Positions 18,659-27,447 are shown, numbered from the stretch's first letter. The stretch: 60,725 nucleotides of DNA from a bacterium (GCA_011773355.1 WVXT01000082.1:2404-63128), one strand, 5' to 3'. Numbers and translations are program-made. The notes: generated by a model from the sequence alone, not told the origin.

Positions 18659-19663
18659 ATGGAAGTCATAAAAGGACTATCCAAATTAAGGAGGAAGTTT
18701 AAAAATAGTGTCGTCGCCCTGGGAACATTTGACGGAGTCCATTGCGGCCATCAACAAGTTATCAGGGCTACCAAGGATCTGGCCAGAAAATATGGGAAGA
18801 CATCGATTGTGGTGACTTTCCAACCGCTGCCTCGGGCGATAATAAGAGATCGGAGAGCGAAGGTCAAACTAATCACAACACTGAAACAGAAAGAAGAGAT
18901 AATTAGAAATCTGGGCATCGAGGCGATGCTGGTTATACACTTTAATCGCAGACTTGCTGAGGTGGAGCCAGAAGAGTTCATTAGAAAAGTCATTTATCAA
19001 AAGATAGGTGCAGGAAGAGTGGTGGTGGGTCCTGGCTTTCGTTTTGGAAAAGACCGCCTGGGAAGTGTGGCGTTACTCAAACGGCTAGGGAATAAGTATG
19101 GTTTTAAAGTGAATACTGTTGGTGAACTTAGAATAGGTAGTATGAAAGTGAGTTCCAGTAAAATTCGCCAATTGCTCTGGCAGGGCAAAATAGAGACGGC
19201 AAACCGTCTGTTGGGAAGATATTATGCCATTAGCGGGACAGTGAAGAAAGGGAGCGGCAGAGGTAAGGAGTTATCTTTTCCCACGGCAAATTTGGATATT
19301 TCTCGAGATGTCATCTTGCCTCAGGGAGTATATGCAGTTCAGGTTAGAGTCGAAGGAAAAAAGTGCATGGGAGTGGCTAATATTGGCACCCGCCCTACAT
19401 TCTCTATGGAACCTCAATATTCTTCTCGAAAAGTAGATAGAAAACATGTTCGCCCCGTAGTGGAAGTCTATATTTTCAATTTTAAACGAAGCCTCTATCG
19501 GCGAAAGTTGGAAGTCTTCTTTATAAAAAGAATAAGGAAAGAAATGAGATTCCCCACTGCTGAGAAGTTGATAAACCGAATAAAGAAAGATGTCCAATTT
19601 ACAAGAAAACTATTGCCAGTTTCTGGAAGTTTGACAAAAGCGGATAAGAATGGTATAATTTAA
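18659..19663 (+). CDS. ribF: Bifunctional riboflavin kinase / FAD synthetase
   Basis: A 334-residue RibF making FMN from riboflavin and then FAD. The N-terminal nucleotidyltransferase (FAD synthetase) half has VALGTFDGVHCGHQQVI (H-x-G-H type) and VVVGPGFRFGKDRLG; SSSKIRQLLWQGKIETAN links to the flavokinase half with GRGKELSFPTANL and GVYAVQVRV, GVANIGTRPTF. It is the normal neighbour of truB. The C-terminal 25 residues extend past the usual end. Confidence 0.95.
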   Translation: MEVIKGLSKLRRKFKNSVVALGTFDGVHCGHQQVIRATKDLARKYGKTSIVVTFQPLPRAIIRDRRAKVKLITTLKQKEEIIRNLGIEAMLVIHFNRRLAEVEPEEFIRKVIYQKIGAGRVVVGPGFRFGKDRLGSVALLKRLGNKYGFKVNTVGELRIGSMKVSSSKIRQLLWQGKIETANRLLGRYYAISGTVKKGSGRGKELSFPTANLDISRDVILPQGVYAVQVRVEGKKCMGVANIGTRPTFSMEPQYSSRKVDRKHVRPVVEVYIFNFKRSLYRRKLEVFFIKRIRKEMRFPTAEKLINRIKKDVQFTRKLLPVSGSLTKADKNGII

Positions 19664-19667
19664 AGAA

Positions 19668-20987
19668 ATGGATGAACACAAGAAAAAAAACATCGTGATC
19701 ATCGGTGGAGGAAGAAGAGGAATAGCAATTATTGAAACTTTGCACGAAGACGAACAGTTGCGAATTGTGGGTATTGCTGATCGCAATCAAAATCCCAGTA
19801 GAATAGAATTAGCTAAGAAGCTGGGGATTCCTACGGCGACAGATTTTCGCGATTTGCTTAAAAATCAAAAAGTAGATGCTATCCTGAATCTTAGCGATGA
19901 TCCGGAAATAAATAAGCAACTCCAGAAGATAGGCGAATCTTCAAATATCGAAATTATGAAAGGTCCTGTAACAAGCCTTCTCTGGGACCGCCTCAGAGAA
20001 AAAAAGGCCTTAGCTGAATTTGAACGGCTCAGTAAAAGGACAGATCCTTCTGTAGGATTGGAAGAGTTATACATTTTAATTATGAATTCCTGTATTAAAG
20101 GGACCAAGGCGGACGCAGGGTCCCTTTTTGTTTTTGATGAGAAGAGCAAACAATTGGCGCTAAAAACAGCCTGGGGCTTGAATGAGAAGATAATTGAACT
20201 AATTAAGAAAAAAGGAAAAGAGAAACTTCAATTGTGGAGGGAGCAAAAATTACCTCAACCTATAATTAGCAAAGCAGAAGGCGAGTCCCTCCCGGGAAAC
20301 CTTAAGGGAATGCCTGAGATAGAAACAGGAATCTGTATCCCGTTGATTGGGAGAGAAGAGAAGTTGATTGGGCTCATAACCCTGCATAGTAAGAAAAAGA
20401 ATCGCCAATTTTTAGACGAAGAAAAGAGATTATTTACTACTTTTGCCGATTATTCATCTCAGGCTATTGAAAATACTATGCTGTATAAGTCTACACAACA
20501 GCTCTCCATAACTGATGGTTTGACAGGCTTATTCAACCATAGGCACTTTCATGAACAACTGGAATTGGAAGTAAACCGTGCCCAGAGGTATGACCTGAAT
20601 CTCTCATTAATTATGATTGATCTCGACCATTTTAAGAAATTCAACGATAGTTATGGACATTTGGAAGGGGATACCTTGCTGAGGAAAATAGCGCAGATTC
20701 TGAAGAGTTCTTTGAGAGAGACAGACTTTGTAGCCAGATACGGTGGCGAGGAATTTGCAGTGATTCTTCCAGAAACTAACAAAGCAGGAGCGTCTTTTGC
20801 AGCAGAAAGGGTAAGAAAAACAATAAACGAGCAGACTTTTGGAGAAGTTGGGGCGAAAATGACTATAAGTCTGGGAGTGGCATCATATCCTGATGATGCC
20901 TGTTTGAGGACTGATTTAATCAAGAAGGCAGATGAGGCTCTTTATCGAGCTAAGAAAGAGGGCCGCAACCGTACCTGTCTATTTTGA
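19668..20987 (+). CDS. Rossmann-GAF-GGDEF protein, putative diguanylate cyclase
   Basis: 439 residues in three parts. Residues 1-120 form a Rossmann-like nucleotide-binding domain (NIVIIGGGRRGIAIIE, then GIADRN and later ILNLSDD). About 130-285 looks like a GAF sensor. The rest is a GGDEF domain with DGLTGLFNHRHFHE, IDLDHFKKFNDSYGH and the active site GGEEF at 359-363. RETD at 350-353 lies five residues before it, the spacing of the RxxD inhibitory site. All catalytic features are intact, so it should make c-di-GMP and be feedback inhibited. No membrane segment is seen. It starts 5 bases after ribF and sits before rpsO, an odd place for a second-messenger enzyme. Confidence 0.88.
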   Translation: MDEHKKKNIVIIGGGRRGIAIIETLHEDEQLRIVGIADRNQNPSRIELAKKLGIPTATDFRDLLKNQKVDAILNLSDDPEINKQLQKIGESSNIEIMKGPVTSLLWDRLREKKALAEFERLSKRTDPSVGLEELYILIMNSCIKGTKADAGSLFVFDEKSKQLALKTAWGLNEKIIELIKKKGKEKLQLWREQKLPQPIISKAEGESLPGNLKGMPEIETGICIPLIGREEKLIGLITLHSKKKNRQFLDEEKRLFTTFADYSSQAIENTMLYKSTQQLSITDGLTGLFNHRHFHEQLELEVNRAQRYDLNLSLIMIDLDHFKKFNDSYGHLEGDTLLRKIAQILKSSLRETDFVARYGGEEFAVILPETNKAGASFAAERVRKTINEQTFGEVGAKMTISLGVASYPDDACLRTDLIKKADEALYRAKKEGRNRTCLF

Positions 20988-21028
20988 TTCTTGAAAGAGA
21001 ATTAATGGTTAATAGGGTCTCGATGAAA

Positions 21029-21208
21029 TCCCGATGAAATCGGGACGAATAAGGAGGAACGGGTTAGCGACGTTCCGATGGGTGAATCGGAACGGGTCAC
21101 CGACTGAAGCGAAGCGAAAGGGTCGCCGTCGCGACGAATAAGGAGCGACAAGTCTGGCGACGGGTTCGAGATGGTGAGAACCCCGGCCGGATTGAGCGAA
21201 GCGAAAGG
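21029..21208 (+). repeat. Mosaic palindromic repeat, copy 1 (rpsO leader)
   Basis: The 229-base gap before rpsO is a chain of small hairpins: TCCCGAT-gaa-ATCGGGA (21029-21045), CGTTCCGAT-gggtga-ATCGGAACG (21071-21094), GTCGCC/GGCGAC (21122-21161), and GGGTT with AACCC around CGAGATGGTGAG (21162-21183). Between them lie ACTGAAGCGAAGCGAAAG (21103-21120) and a second GAGCGAAGCGAAAGG (21194-21208). The same modules recur at 51658-51815. The last module runs directly into AAAGGAGGGGAAA, the rpsO Shine-Dalgarno. Confidence 0.75.
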
Positions 21209-21216
21209 AGGGGAAA

Positions 21217-21486
21217 GTGACTCTAGCAAATAGCAAAAAGAAAGATGTCGTAAAGAAATTTCGCATTCACGAAAAAGATACTGGCTCTGCAGCAGTTCAG
21301 ATTGCCTTAATGACCGAGAGAATTAATGCTCTGACAGACCACTTCAAAACTCATAACAAGGACCACCATTCTCGGCAGGGTCTTTTAAAGCTTGTGGGCA
21401 AAAGAAGAAAACTATTGAATTACTTGAAGGTTCATGATTTGAAGAAATACAGAGAAATTATTGATAAATTGAATTTGAGAAAATAA
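21217..21486 (+). CDS. rpsO: 30S ribosomal protein S15
   Basis: An 89-residue S15 that binds the 16S rRNA central domain early in assembly. Seen: [38 protein letters not shown] and [16 protein letters not shown]. The start is GTG 21217 with AAAGGAGGGG 6 bases upstream; this site comes from the end of the palindromic repeat. In many bacteria S15 represses its own mRNA by binding a leader structure; here the leader is repeat-derived, so that control may be lost or altered. It is followed by pnp in the usual order. Confidence 0.97.
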   Translation: MTLANSKKKDVVKKFRIHEKDTGSAAVQIALMTERINALTDHFKTHNKDHHSRQGLLKLVGKRRKLLNYLKVHDLKKYREIIDKLNLRK

Positions 21487-21509
21487 GTTCCCTCAAGAAA
21501 GGACTTACT

Positions 21510-23702
21510 ATGGCTGGAAAAGTAGAGGCAGAAATTGCAAAGCGATTATTAATCATTGAGACAGGAAACCTGGCAAAGCAGGCTGCTGGTTCGGCATTAG
21601 TCAGGTATGGAGAAACTGTTATTTTAGCCACTGTTACGGTAGCGCCTGAGCCAAAAGAAGGAGAAAGCTTTTTTCCCCTCACGGTGGATTACAGAGAAAG
21701 GACTTATGCTGCTGGTAAGATTCCTGGAGGATTCTTCAAGAGAGAAGGAAGACCGCGCGAGAACGAAGTGGTAACTTCTCGACTAATAGACAGACCTTTG
21801 AGACCCCTTTTTGACAAAAACTTTCTAAATGAAATTCAAGTAATGATTACCGTTTTATCTTCCGACCAGGAAAACGATGCCGATGTTCCCTCAATAATTG
21901 GCGCTAGTTGCGCGGTAAGTCTTTCTGCCGTACCTTTTGCTGGCCCTATTGGTGCAGTAAGGGTGGGAAGGATCGGGGAGAAGTTCATCATTAATCCCAC
22001 GTTCGCTCAACTGGAGGAAAGTAGTCTCGATCTAGTCGTTGCCGGCAACAGAAACACAGTAACCATGTTGGAAGGAGGGGGAAGGGAAGTACCAGAAGAA
22101 GTCTTGCAAGAAGCGATCAAACTGGCTCATAAAGTTATAATAGAAGTGGTAGACTTGGAAGAGAAGTTAATAAAACAATTTGCAAAGCCCAAAATGGAAC
22201 TGCCTGGAAAAGAGGAACCGCCCAAAAATGAGGAACTCGAGAAGGAGTTCTATCGCCGTCTCCCGTATGCGGAGAGGAAAGCAATTACTGTAAATTTAGA
22301 ACTGTCAGTTCGGGTTATTGAGTTCTGCCAGGGAAAGGTAGAAGAGGCACTGAGAATCAGCGACAAACTTGAAAGAGAGAAAAGAATTAATGAAATCGCC
22401 TCCGGGGTTATTGATAAATTTTCCCAAGATTATCCTGAACAGGAGAAAACTATCACAGACACCATTGGCCAGGTTGAGCGTAATTATTTAAGGCGATTAG
22501 CCTTGGAAGAGAATAAACGAATAGATGGACGGAAAATAGACGAAGTTCGCCCAATAAGTTGCGCAGTAGGCGTTCTGCCACGAACCCATGGCTCTGGTTT
22601 ATTCACCCGTGGACAGACGCAAGCTTTGGTTACCACTACGCTGGGCACGTCCCAGGATATGCAAGTTATGGACGAATTGGAAAGAGAATATAAGAAGAGA
22701 TTTATGTTGCACTACAATTTTCCGCCTTTCAGCACGGGAGAGGTGAGGCCCGCGCGGGGTCCCGGCCGACGGGAAATTGGACATGGAGTACTGGCTGAGA
22801 CGGCATTATCCCCAGTATTACCTCGTGAGGAAGAGTTCCCTTATACGATAAGAATCGTCTCCGATATTTTAGAATCTAATGGTTCTTCTTCTATGGCTTC
22901 TGTTTGTGGTGGCACACTATCTCTAATGGATGCGGGGGTACCCATTACTGCGCCAGTGGCTGGAGTAGCAATGGGTTTGGTTAAAGAAGGAGAGCGAGCT
23001 GTCCTGTTAACTGATATAATTGGCATGGAGGATTTTTTGGGCGATATGGATTTTAAAGTTGCCGGTTCTAGAAAAGGTATCACGGCTATCCAGTTAGATG
23101 TTAAGACTGATCAGATTACACCAGAGATTATGGCTAAAGCTTTGGAACAATCCAGGAAAGCTCGTTTGTTTATTCTGGAGAAGATGCAGGAAAAAATAGA
23201 AGCTCCTCGTAAAGAAATCTCATCATTAGCACCTAAGATTTTGATAGTAGAGATCAATCCCGACAAAATCAGAGAAGTAATCGGTCCAGGAGGTAAAATC
23301 GTCAACAAAATTCAAAATGAGACAGGAGCCAAATTGGATATAGGACATGACGGTGTGATCGTTATTACTGCAGATACTCGAGAAGCTGCCAATGCGGCTA
23401 AGGAAATGGTGGAATACCTTACTGCTGACGTTGAAGTGGGGAAAATATATAAAGGTAAAGTAACGCGCATCAAGGACTTCGGCGCGTTCGTTGAAGTTTT
23501 GCCGGGAAAGGAAGGACTGGTGCATATTTCTCAGTTAGCTGACAGGCGTATCAACAAGGTAAGTGACGTTGTAAAAGAAGGGCAAGAAATTTTAGTAAAA
23601 TGCATGGAAATTGACCACGAGGGTAGGATCAATCTCAGCCGTAAGGCTGTACTAAAAGAGAAGCAATTTCCTGGAAGGAAACGAGAGAAGGATATTAAAT
23701 GA
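21510..23702 (+). CDS. pnp: Polyribonucleotide nucleotidyltransferase (PNPase)
   Basis: A 730-residue phosphorolytic 3'-5' exoribonuclease. Two RNase PH domains with a helical linker (PH1 about 1-215; PH2 about 310-540, with GTLSLMDAGVPI and IIGMEDFLGDMDFKVAG), KH domain (IREVIGPGGKIVNKI, about 590) and S1 domain (GKVTRIKDFGAFVEVLPG, about 650) are in normal order and the length is usual. It starts 23 bases after rpsO and shares ATGA with accB. PNPase usually controls its own mRNA after RNase III cutting of the rpsO-pnp spacer; no large hairpin is seen in the 23-base spacer. Confidence 0.98.
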   Translation: MAGKVEAEIAKRLLIIETGNLAKQAAGSALVRYGETVILATVTVAPEPKEGESFFPLTVDYRERTYAAGKIPGGFFKREGRPRENEVVTSRLIDRPLRPLFDKNFLNEIQVMITVLSSDQENDADVPSIIGASCAVSLSAVPFAGPIGAVRVGRIGEKFIINPTFAQLEESSLDLVVAGNRNTVTMLEGGGREVPEEVLQEAIKLAHKVIIEVVDLEEKLIKQFAKPKMELPGKEEPPKNEELEKEFYRRLPYAERKAITVNLELSVRVIEFCQGKVEEALRISDKLEREKRINEIASGVIDKFSQDYPEQEKTITDTIGQVERNYLRRLALEENKRIDGRKIDEVRPISCAVGVLPRTHGSGLFTRGQTQALVTTTLGTSQDMQVMDELEREYKKRFMLHYNFPPFSTGEVRPARGPGRREIGHGVLAETALSPVLPREEEFPYTIRIVSDILESNGSSSMASVCGGTLSLMDAGVPITAPVAGVAMGLVKEGERAVLLTDIIGMEDFLGDMDFKVAGSRKGITAIQLDVKTDQITPEIMAKALEQSRKARLFILEKMQEKIEAPRKEISSLAPKILIVEINPDKIREVIGPGGKIVNKIQNETGAKLDIGHDGVIVITADTREAANAAKEMVEYLTADVEVGKIYKGKVTRIKDFGAFVEVLPGKEGLVHISQLADRRINKVSDVVKEGQEILVKCMEIDHEGRINLSRKAVLKEKQFPGRKREKDIK

Positions 23703-24187
23703 ATAAAATCAAAGTGAAGAAAAAAAGGGATGGCTCCAGTGATCTTTCTCAGCTTTTCCGAATTTATAATTTTATGGTTCACCAGGATCTCAGTGAACTG
23801 AATTGGGAAGAGAAGGAATTTAAAATCATAATAAAACGCGAATTTGGTTCCGGTGTTTCCTTCAGACGCTATGGAAAAGAGTCCAGAAGTGAGGTATTAA
23901 GAAAAGAGGCTTCGGCGCCTGGCGAGGAGATTAAACAGGATACAATTATCATAAAATCGCCAATTGTAGGTGTCTTTTATTCTTCCCCATCTCCGGGGGC
24001 CCCGCCTTTCGTCGAAGAAGGCGATATAGTTTCCACAGGTGAGACGGTGTGCATCGTTGAGGCGATGAAGCTGATGAATGAAATTCAGACAGAGACAAAG
24101 TGCAAAATACTCAAAGTATTAGTTTCCAATAGTCAAAGCGTTCAAGTTAATGAGCCATTGTTTCTTGTATTGCCTATAATGGAGTAA
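23699..24187 (+). CDS. accB: Biotin carboxyl carrier protein of acetyl-CoA carboxylase
   Basis: 162 residues. The N-terminal third resembles the BCCP lead helix region (FRIYNFMVHQDLSELNWEE), a charged linker follows, and the biotinyl domain starts at IKSPIVGVFYSSPSPGAPPF with the biotinylation motif EAMKLMNEI, Lys124 being the attachment site. It carries carboxyl groups for malonyl-CoA formation in fatty-acid synthesis. ATG overlaps the pnp stop (ATGA). The usual partner accC does not follow; the next gene is a small winged-helix protein. Confidence 0.93.
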   Translation: MNKIKVKKKRDGSSDLSQLFRIYNFMVHQDLSELNWEEKEFKIIIKREFGSGVSFRRYGKESRSEVLRKEASAPGEEIKQDTIIIKSPIVGVFYSSPSPGAPPFVEEGDIVSTGETVCIVEAMKLMNEIQTETKCKILKVLVSNSQSVQVNEPLFLVLPIME

Positions 24188-24193
24188 ACTCAG

Positions 24194-24391
24194 ATGAGTG
24201 AACAGGTCGGGCTCCTTGCGGGAAAAATCTGGAATTTTTTGAACGCCAAAGGTGAAGTTCCGGTTCTGGTGTTAAAAACCAAACTGGGAGTACCTAACAG
24301 CTTACTCTATTTAGCATTGGGATGGCTAATGCGAGAGGAGAAGATATATATAAAAAAGGAAAGGAAAGATTACCGTGTAGGACTACACTGA
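24194..24391 (+). CDS. Small winged-helix protein (DUF2582-like)
   Basis: 65 residues, read 6 bases after accB. AGKIWNFLNAKGEVPVLVLK, a turn, SLLYLALGWLMREEKIYI and a short C-terminal strand match the small winged helix-turn-helix family annotated as DUF2582. It is likely DNA- or protein-binding; the target is unknown. Its place behind accB, where accC usually sits, may hint at a link to fatty-acid synthesis, which is only inference. Confidence 0.75.
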   Translation: MSEQVGLLAGKIWNFLNAKGEVPVLVLKTKLGVPNSLLYLALGWLMREEKIYIKKERKDYRVGLH

Positions 24392-24484
24392 CGTTCACTA
24401 TTCTCCTCTATGCGCTTCCCCTCAATTGCCTCGTCTTTTTCTATGGCAAAAATATAATATCTATTCCCACCTGGAAGGATCAAA

Positions 24485-25282
24485 ATGAGTCTGGCGAGGG
24501 CCGTTATCCTCGGGTTAGTTCAGGGTCTAACGGAATTTTTGCCTATTTCCAGTAGTGCCCATCTAGTATATTTCCAGAAGTATCTCGGTATAGACAAACC
24601 GCAACTTTCCTTTACTGTATTCTTACACTTCGCCACGCTATTAGCAATCATTGTCTTCTTCAGAAAAGATTTATGGGAAATATTTAAAGGTTTTCTGAAT
24701 GCAAAGAGACCAAAAACCAATCCTTCCCCACGAATTCTTTTTCTTCTGGTCATCGGTTCATTGCCCATAGCTATCTTGGGAATCCTTCTTAAAGATAAAA
24801 TAGAACTTATTTTTTCTAATATTGAAGTAGTCAGTTTATTTCTTATCTTAACCGGAATACTTCTCTACTTGGGTGACCGGATAAGAAATGTTCACAAAGA
24901 TGTCCTGGGAACGGGAATAGTTGATGCATTGATAATCGGTATGGCTCAGGCTGCAGCAATTTTGCCCGGTATCTCCCGTTCAGGCGCCACTATTATTTTT
25001 GCTTTATTTTGTGGTCTACAACGGAAGTGGGCGGTAAAATACTCCTTTTTCCTTGCTGTGCCGGCAATTTTGGGAGCTACTCTCATTAAACTCCCCAATG
25101 TTTTATCTACGCTTAACTTCTCCACACTGACCTTTTATATAGTGGGAGCCGTTGCAGCTTTTCTTTCCGGATATTGGGCACTCACAGTAGTGCTGAGGTT
25201 TGTACAAAAAAGCAGACTTCGCTATTTTGCCTACTATTGCGTGACGTTAGGACTTGTTGTTTTATTTTTTCACATTTGGTAG
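24485..25282 (+). CDS. uppP: Undecaprenyl-diphosphate phosphatase (BacA type)
   Basis: A 265-residue polytopic membrane protein that dephosphorylates undecaprenyl diphosphate to recycle the C55 carrier; it complements UppS at 4969. Signature VQGLTEFLPISSSAHL near the N-terminus holds the catalytic Glu/Ser cluster, and LPGISRSGATI is the second conserved loop. About eight hydrophobic segments are visible. ATG 24485 follows AAGGATCAAA. The 93-base gap before it shows nothing clear. Confidence 0.95.
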   Translation: MSLARAVILGLVQGLTEFLPISSSAHLVYFQKYLGIDKPQLSFTVFLHFATLLAIIVFFRKDLWEIFKGFLNAKRPKTNPSPRILFLLVIGSLPIAILGILLKDKIELIFSNIEVVSLFLILTGILLYLGDRIRNVHKDVLGTGIVDALIIGMAQAAAILPGISRSGATIIFALFCGLQRKWAVKYSFFLAVPAILGATLIKLPNVLSTLNFSTLTFYIVGAVAAFLSGYWALTVVLRFVQKSRLRYFAYYCVTLGLVVLFFHIW

Positions 25283-25331
25283 CCACAAACTCTTAATATG
25301 CGAGAAAATTTTGGATACCTTTAGAAAAATC

Positions 25332-25360
25332 TTGACTTTATGCACAAAAAGAAGTAAACT
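25332..25360 (+). promoter_or_regulatory. Sigma-70-type promoter upstream of ftsK
   Basis: TTGACT (25332-25337), 17-base spacer, TAAACT (25355-25360). The predicted start is near 25367 and the ftsK GTG is at 25387, so the leader is only about 20 bases and holds AAAGAGG as ribosome site. Confidence 0.65.
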
Positions 25361-25386
25361 TTCTTCGAGGATAAAGAGGTTATGAA

Positions 25387-27447
25387 GTGAAGATAACGAG
25401 CAAGACAAAGGAAGAAAGAAACGAAATCGCTGGCATCGTACTACTTACGCTTTCCTTGCTTATATTGCTCAGTCTGGTTTCCTATCAGATAGGGCATTAT
25501 GTTATGGGTGCTTTGGGAAGATATTTGGCTTTTTCCCTGATAACCGCCTTCGGATGGGGAGCATATTTCCTTCCCTTTTCTATCGGATACTGGGGGTGGA
25601 AAACATTTCAAAAGGGGAAGAAAATAAAAGGTATGTGGGTTAAAGTTTCTGGCCTGGGGTTTTTGGTATTGGCCTTTTGTAGTTTTTTGAACCTCCTGGG
25701 CAGGCAGACGAGGCTGGGCGGAACAGTGGGTGATTTCGTTTCTGACTCCCTCCTGGTTCCTGCTTTTGGAGATACAGGTACTTATCTTATCATATTGACT
25801 GTGTTTATCATTTCTATACAATTAGTGACCGAAACATCTATTATTCAATTCCTGCAAGCCTTGAAAAAGGCGGTTCAGGTAGTTCGGCCTACAACTCCGA
25901 TAAGAAAGCGCTTGACTACCATGGAAGAGGTAAAGCCCGATTCCTACAGGAAAGTCTCTCCCCAGGAGAAAGTTGAGTCTGTTTCTCCAGTTTCTCCTCT
26001 AGGTGCACTCACTTTCGAACTTCCTCCCATAGATCTCCTCAACGACCCACCGCGGACAGATCTCAGCGAAAGGGAGGAAGAATTAAAAAATAACGCCGAG
26101 GTTCTGGAAAAGACCCTCAAGAATTTCGGCATCTCGGCTAAGGTATCACAGATTCATCCAGGACCTGTAATTACGCGTTACGAACTGGAACTGGCTCCAG
26201 GAATAAAGGTGAGCAGCGTGAAGAATTTGTCTAACGATCTAGCTTTGACGTTACGGACACAAAGCATAAGGATATTGGCTCCTGTTCCGGGAAAGGCTGC
26301 CATCGGCATAGAAATCCCCAATCAAAGTATGGCATTGGTATATATAAAAGAACTTCTGCAATCTCCCGAATTTAAGAAAGCTGCCTCCCTCCTTTCGCTT
26401 GCTTTAGGTAAGACGGTAGCGGGAAAGACATACATTGCTGATTTGAACCAGATGCCCCACCTCCTGATTGCAGGGGCTACAGGTTCGGGTAAAACGGTAT
26501 CGATTAACACGATAATCCTGTCCATTCTATACAAAGCCACTTCTGAGGAAGTCAAATTTCTCTTAATCGACCCCAAAATGGTAGAATTACCGATTTATAA
26601 TGGGATTCCCCACTTGAAAAGTCCCGTGGTTACGAACGTAAAACACGCTGTGGCAGCGTTAAAATGGATTGTAGGCGAAATGGAAAATCGTTATCGAAGT
26701 TTCGCTGCTACCGGGACTCGTGATATATTCGAATATAACCAAAAGTTTAAAGAAGAAGGGGAGAAAATTCCTTTTATAGTCATTATTATTGACGAACTCG
26801 CTGACCTAATGGCTACAGCTCCCAATCAAGTCGAGCAAGTGATAATCCGCTTAGCCCAGATGTCCAGAGCAGTGGGAATCCATCTTGTGCTGGCCACACA
26901 ACGGCCCTCGGTAAATGTAATCACGGGCATTATTAAGGCAAATCTTCCGGCGCGCCTGGCCTTCGAGGTGATTTCTAAGGTAGATTCCCGGACAATTCTG
27001 GATATGAACGGAGCAGAAAACCTCCTGGGACGCGGGGATATGCTCTTTCTTGCTCCGGGAGAGGCAAAACCGATACGCCTGCAAGGAGCATTTGTAAGTG
27101 CAGAAGAGATAAACAGGATTGTAAACTTTATTAAACAACAGGGAGAAATGACATATACTGAAGACCTATTCCAGTTGACAAAGATCACGGGAGAGAAAGA
27201 GGAAGAGGACCAGGAAATTAGAAAATTATTTAAACAGGCTCTGAGATTGACCCTGGAAAGAAGACAGGCGTCCAGTTCCCTATTCAAGGGAGCATTACAT
27301 ATTAGCGACGGAAAAGCAACAAACCTTATAAGCTTAATGGAGACCAAAGGACTTATCGGTCCTCAGCAGGGTTCTAAACCACGCCAGATATTTTTAGATA
27401 AAATTGAAGACTACTGGCGAAAGATAGAAAAGGATGAAGATAACTAA
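25387..27447 (+). CDS. ftsK: DNA translocase FtsK/SpoIIIE
   Basis: A 686-residue septal DNA pump that aligns dif sites and activates XerCD. N-terminal membrane part with four hydrophobic segments (about 15-165), a short linker (165-225), the alpha/beta motor with Walker A GATGSGKT at 363-370 and Walker B VIIIDELADLM, and a C-terminal gamma winged helix (about 620-680; ISDGKATNLISLMETKGLIG) that reads KOPS-type signals. It is shorter than E. coli FtsK because the linker is short, as in many phyla. The start is GTG 25387; ATG 25382 is out of frame. Confidence 0.97.
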   Translation: MKITSKTKEERNEIAGIVLLTLSLLILLSLVSYQIGHYVMGALGRYLAFSLITAFGWGAYFLPFSIGYWGWKTFQKGKKIKGMWVKVSGLGFLVLAFCSFLNLLGRQTRLGGTVGDFVSDSLLVPAFGDTGTYLIILTVFIISIQLVTETSIIQFLQALKKAVQVVRPTTPIRKRLTTMEEVKPDSYRKVSPQEKVESVSPVSPLGALTFELPPIDLLNDPPRTDLSEREEELKNNAEVLEKTLKNFGISAKVSQIHPGPVITRYELELAPGIKVSSVKNLSNDLALTLRTQSIRILAPVPGKAAIGIEIPNQSMALVYIKELLQSPEFKKAASLLSLALGKTVAGKTYIADLNQMPHLLIAGATGSGKTVSINTIILSILYKATSEEVKFLLIDPKMVELPIYNGIPHLKSPVVTNVKHAVAALKWIVGEMENRYRSFAATGTRDIFEYNQKFKEEGEKIPFIVIIIDELADLMATAPNQVEQVIIRLAQMSRAVGIHLVLATQRPSVNVITGIIKANLPARLAFEVISKVDSRTILDMNGAENLLGRGDMLFLAPGEAKPIRLQGAFVSAEEINRIVNFIKQQGEMTYTEDLFQLTKITGEKEEEDQEIRKLFKQALRLTLERRQASSSLFKGALHISDGKATNLISLMETKGLIGPQQGSKPRQIFLDKIEDYWRKIEKDEDN

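Noticed and set aside
21161-21190. GGTTCGA and CCGGCCGG resembling a tRNA T-arm
   Set aside because: The paired GGGTTC/GAACCC loop is 10-12 bases, not 7, and no D, anticodon or acceptor stem fits around it.
21002-21266. Overlapping minus-strand open frames before rpsO (peptides with FASLQSV, FRFASVGDP)
   Set aside because: They are reverse translations of the GAAGCGAAGCG and CCGAT palindromic modules; a similar frame appears over the second repeat at 51632-51820. Such frames are made by the repeat, not genes.
24322-24555. A 77-codon plus-strand frame bridging the winged-helix gene and uppP
   Set aside because: It overlaps both genes in another frame, has no ribosome site and no recognisable family; it is a shadow.
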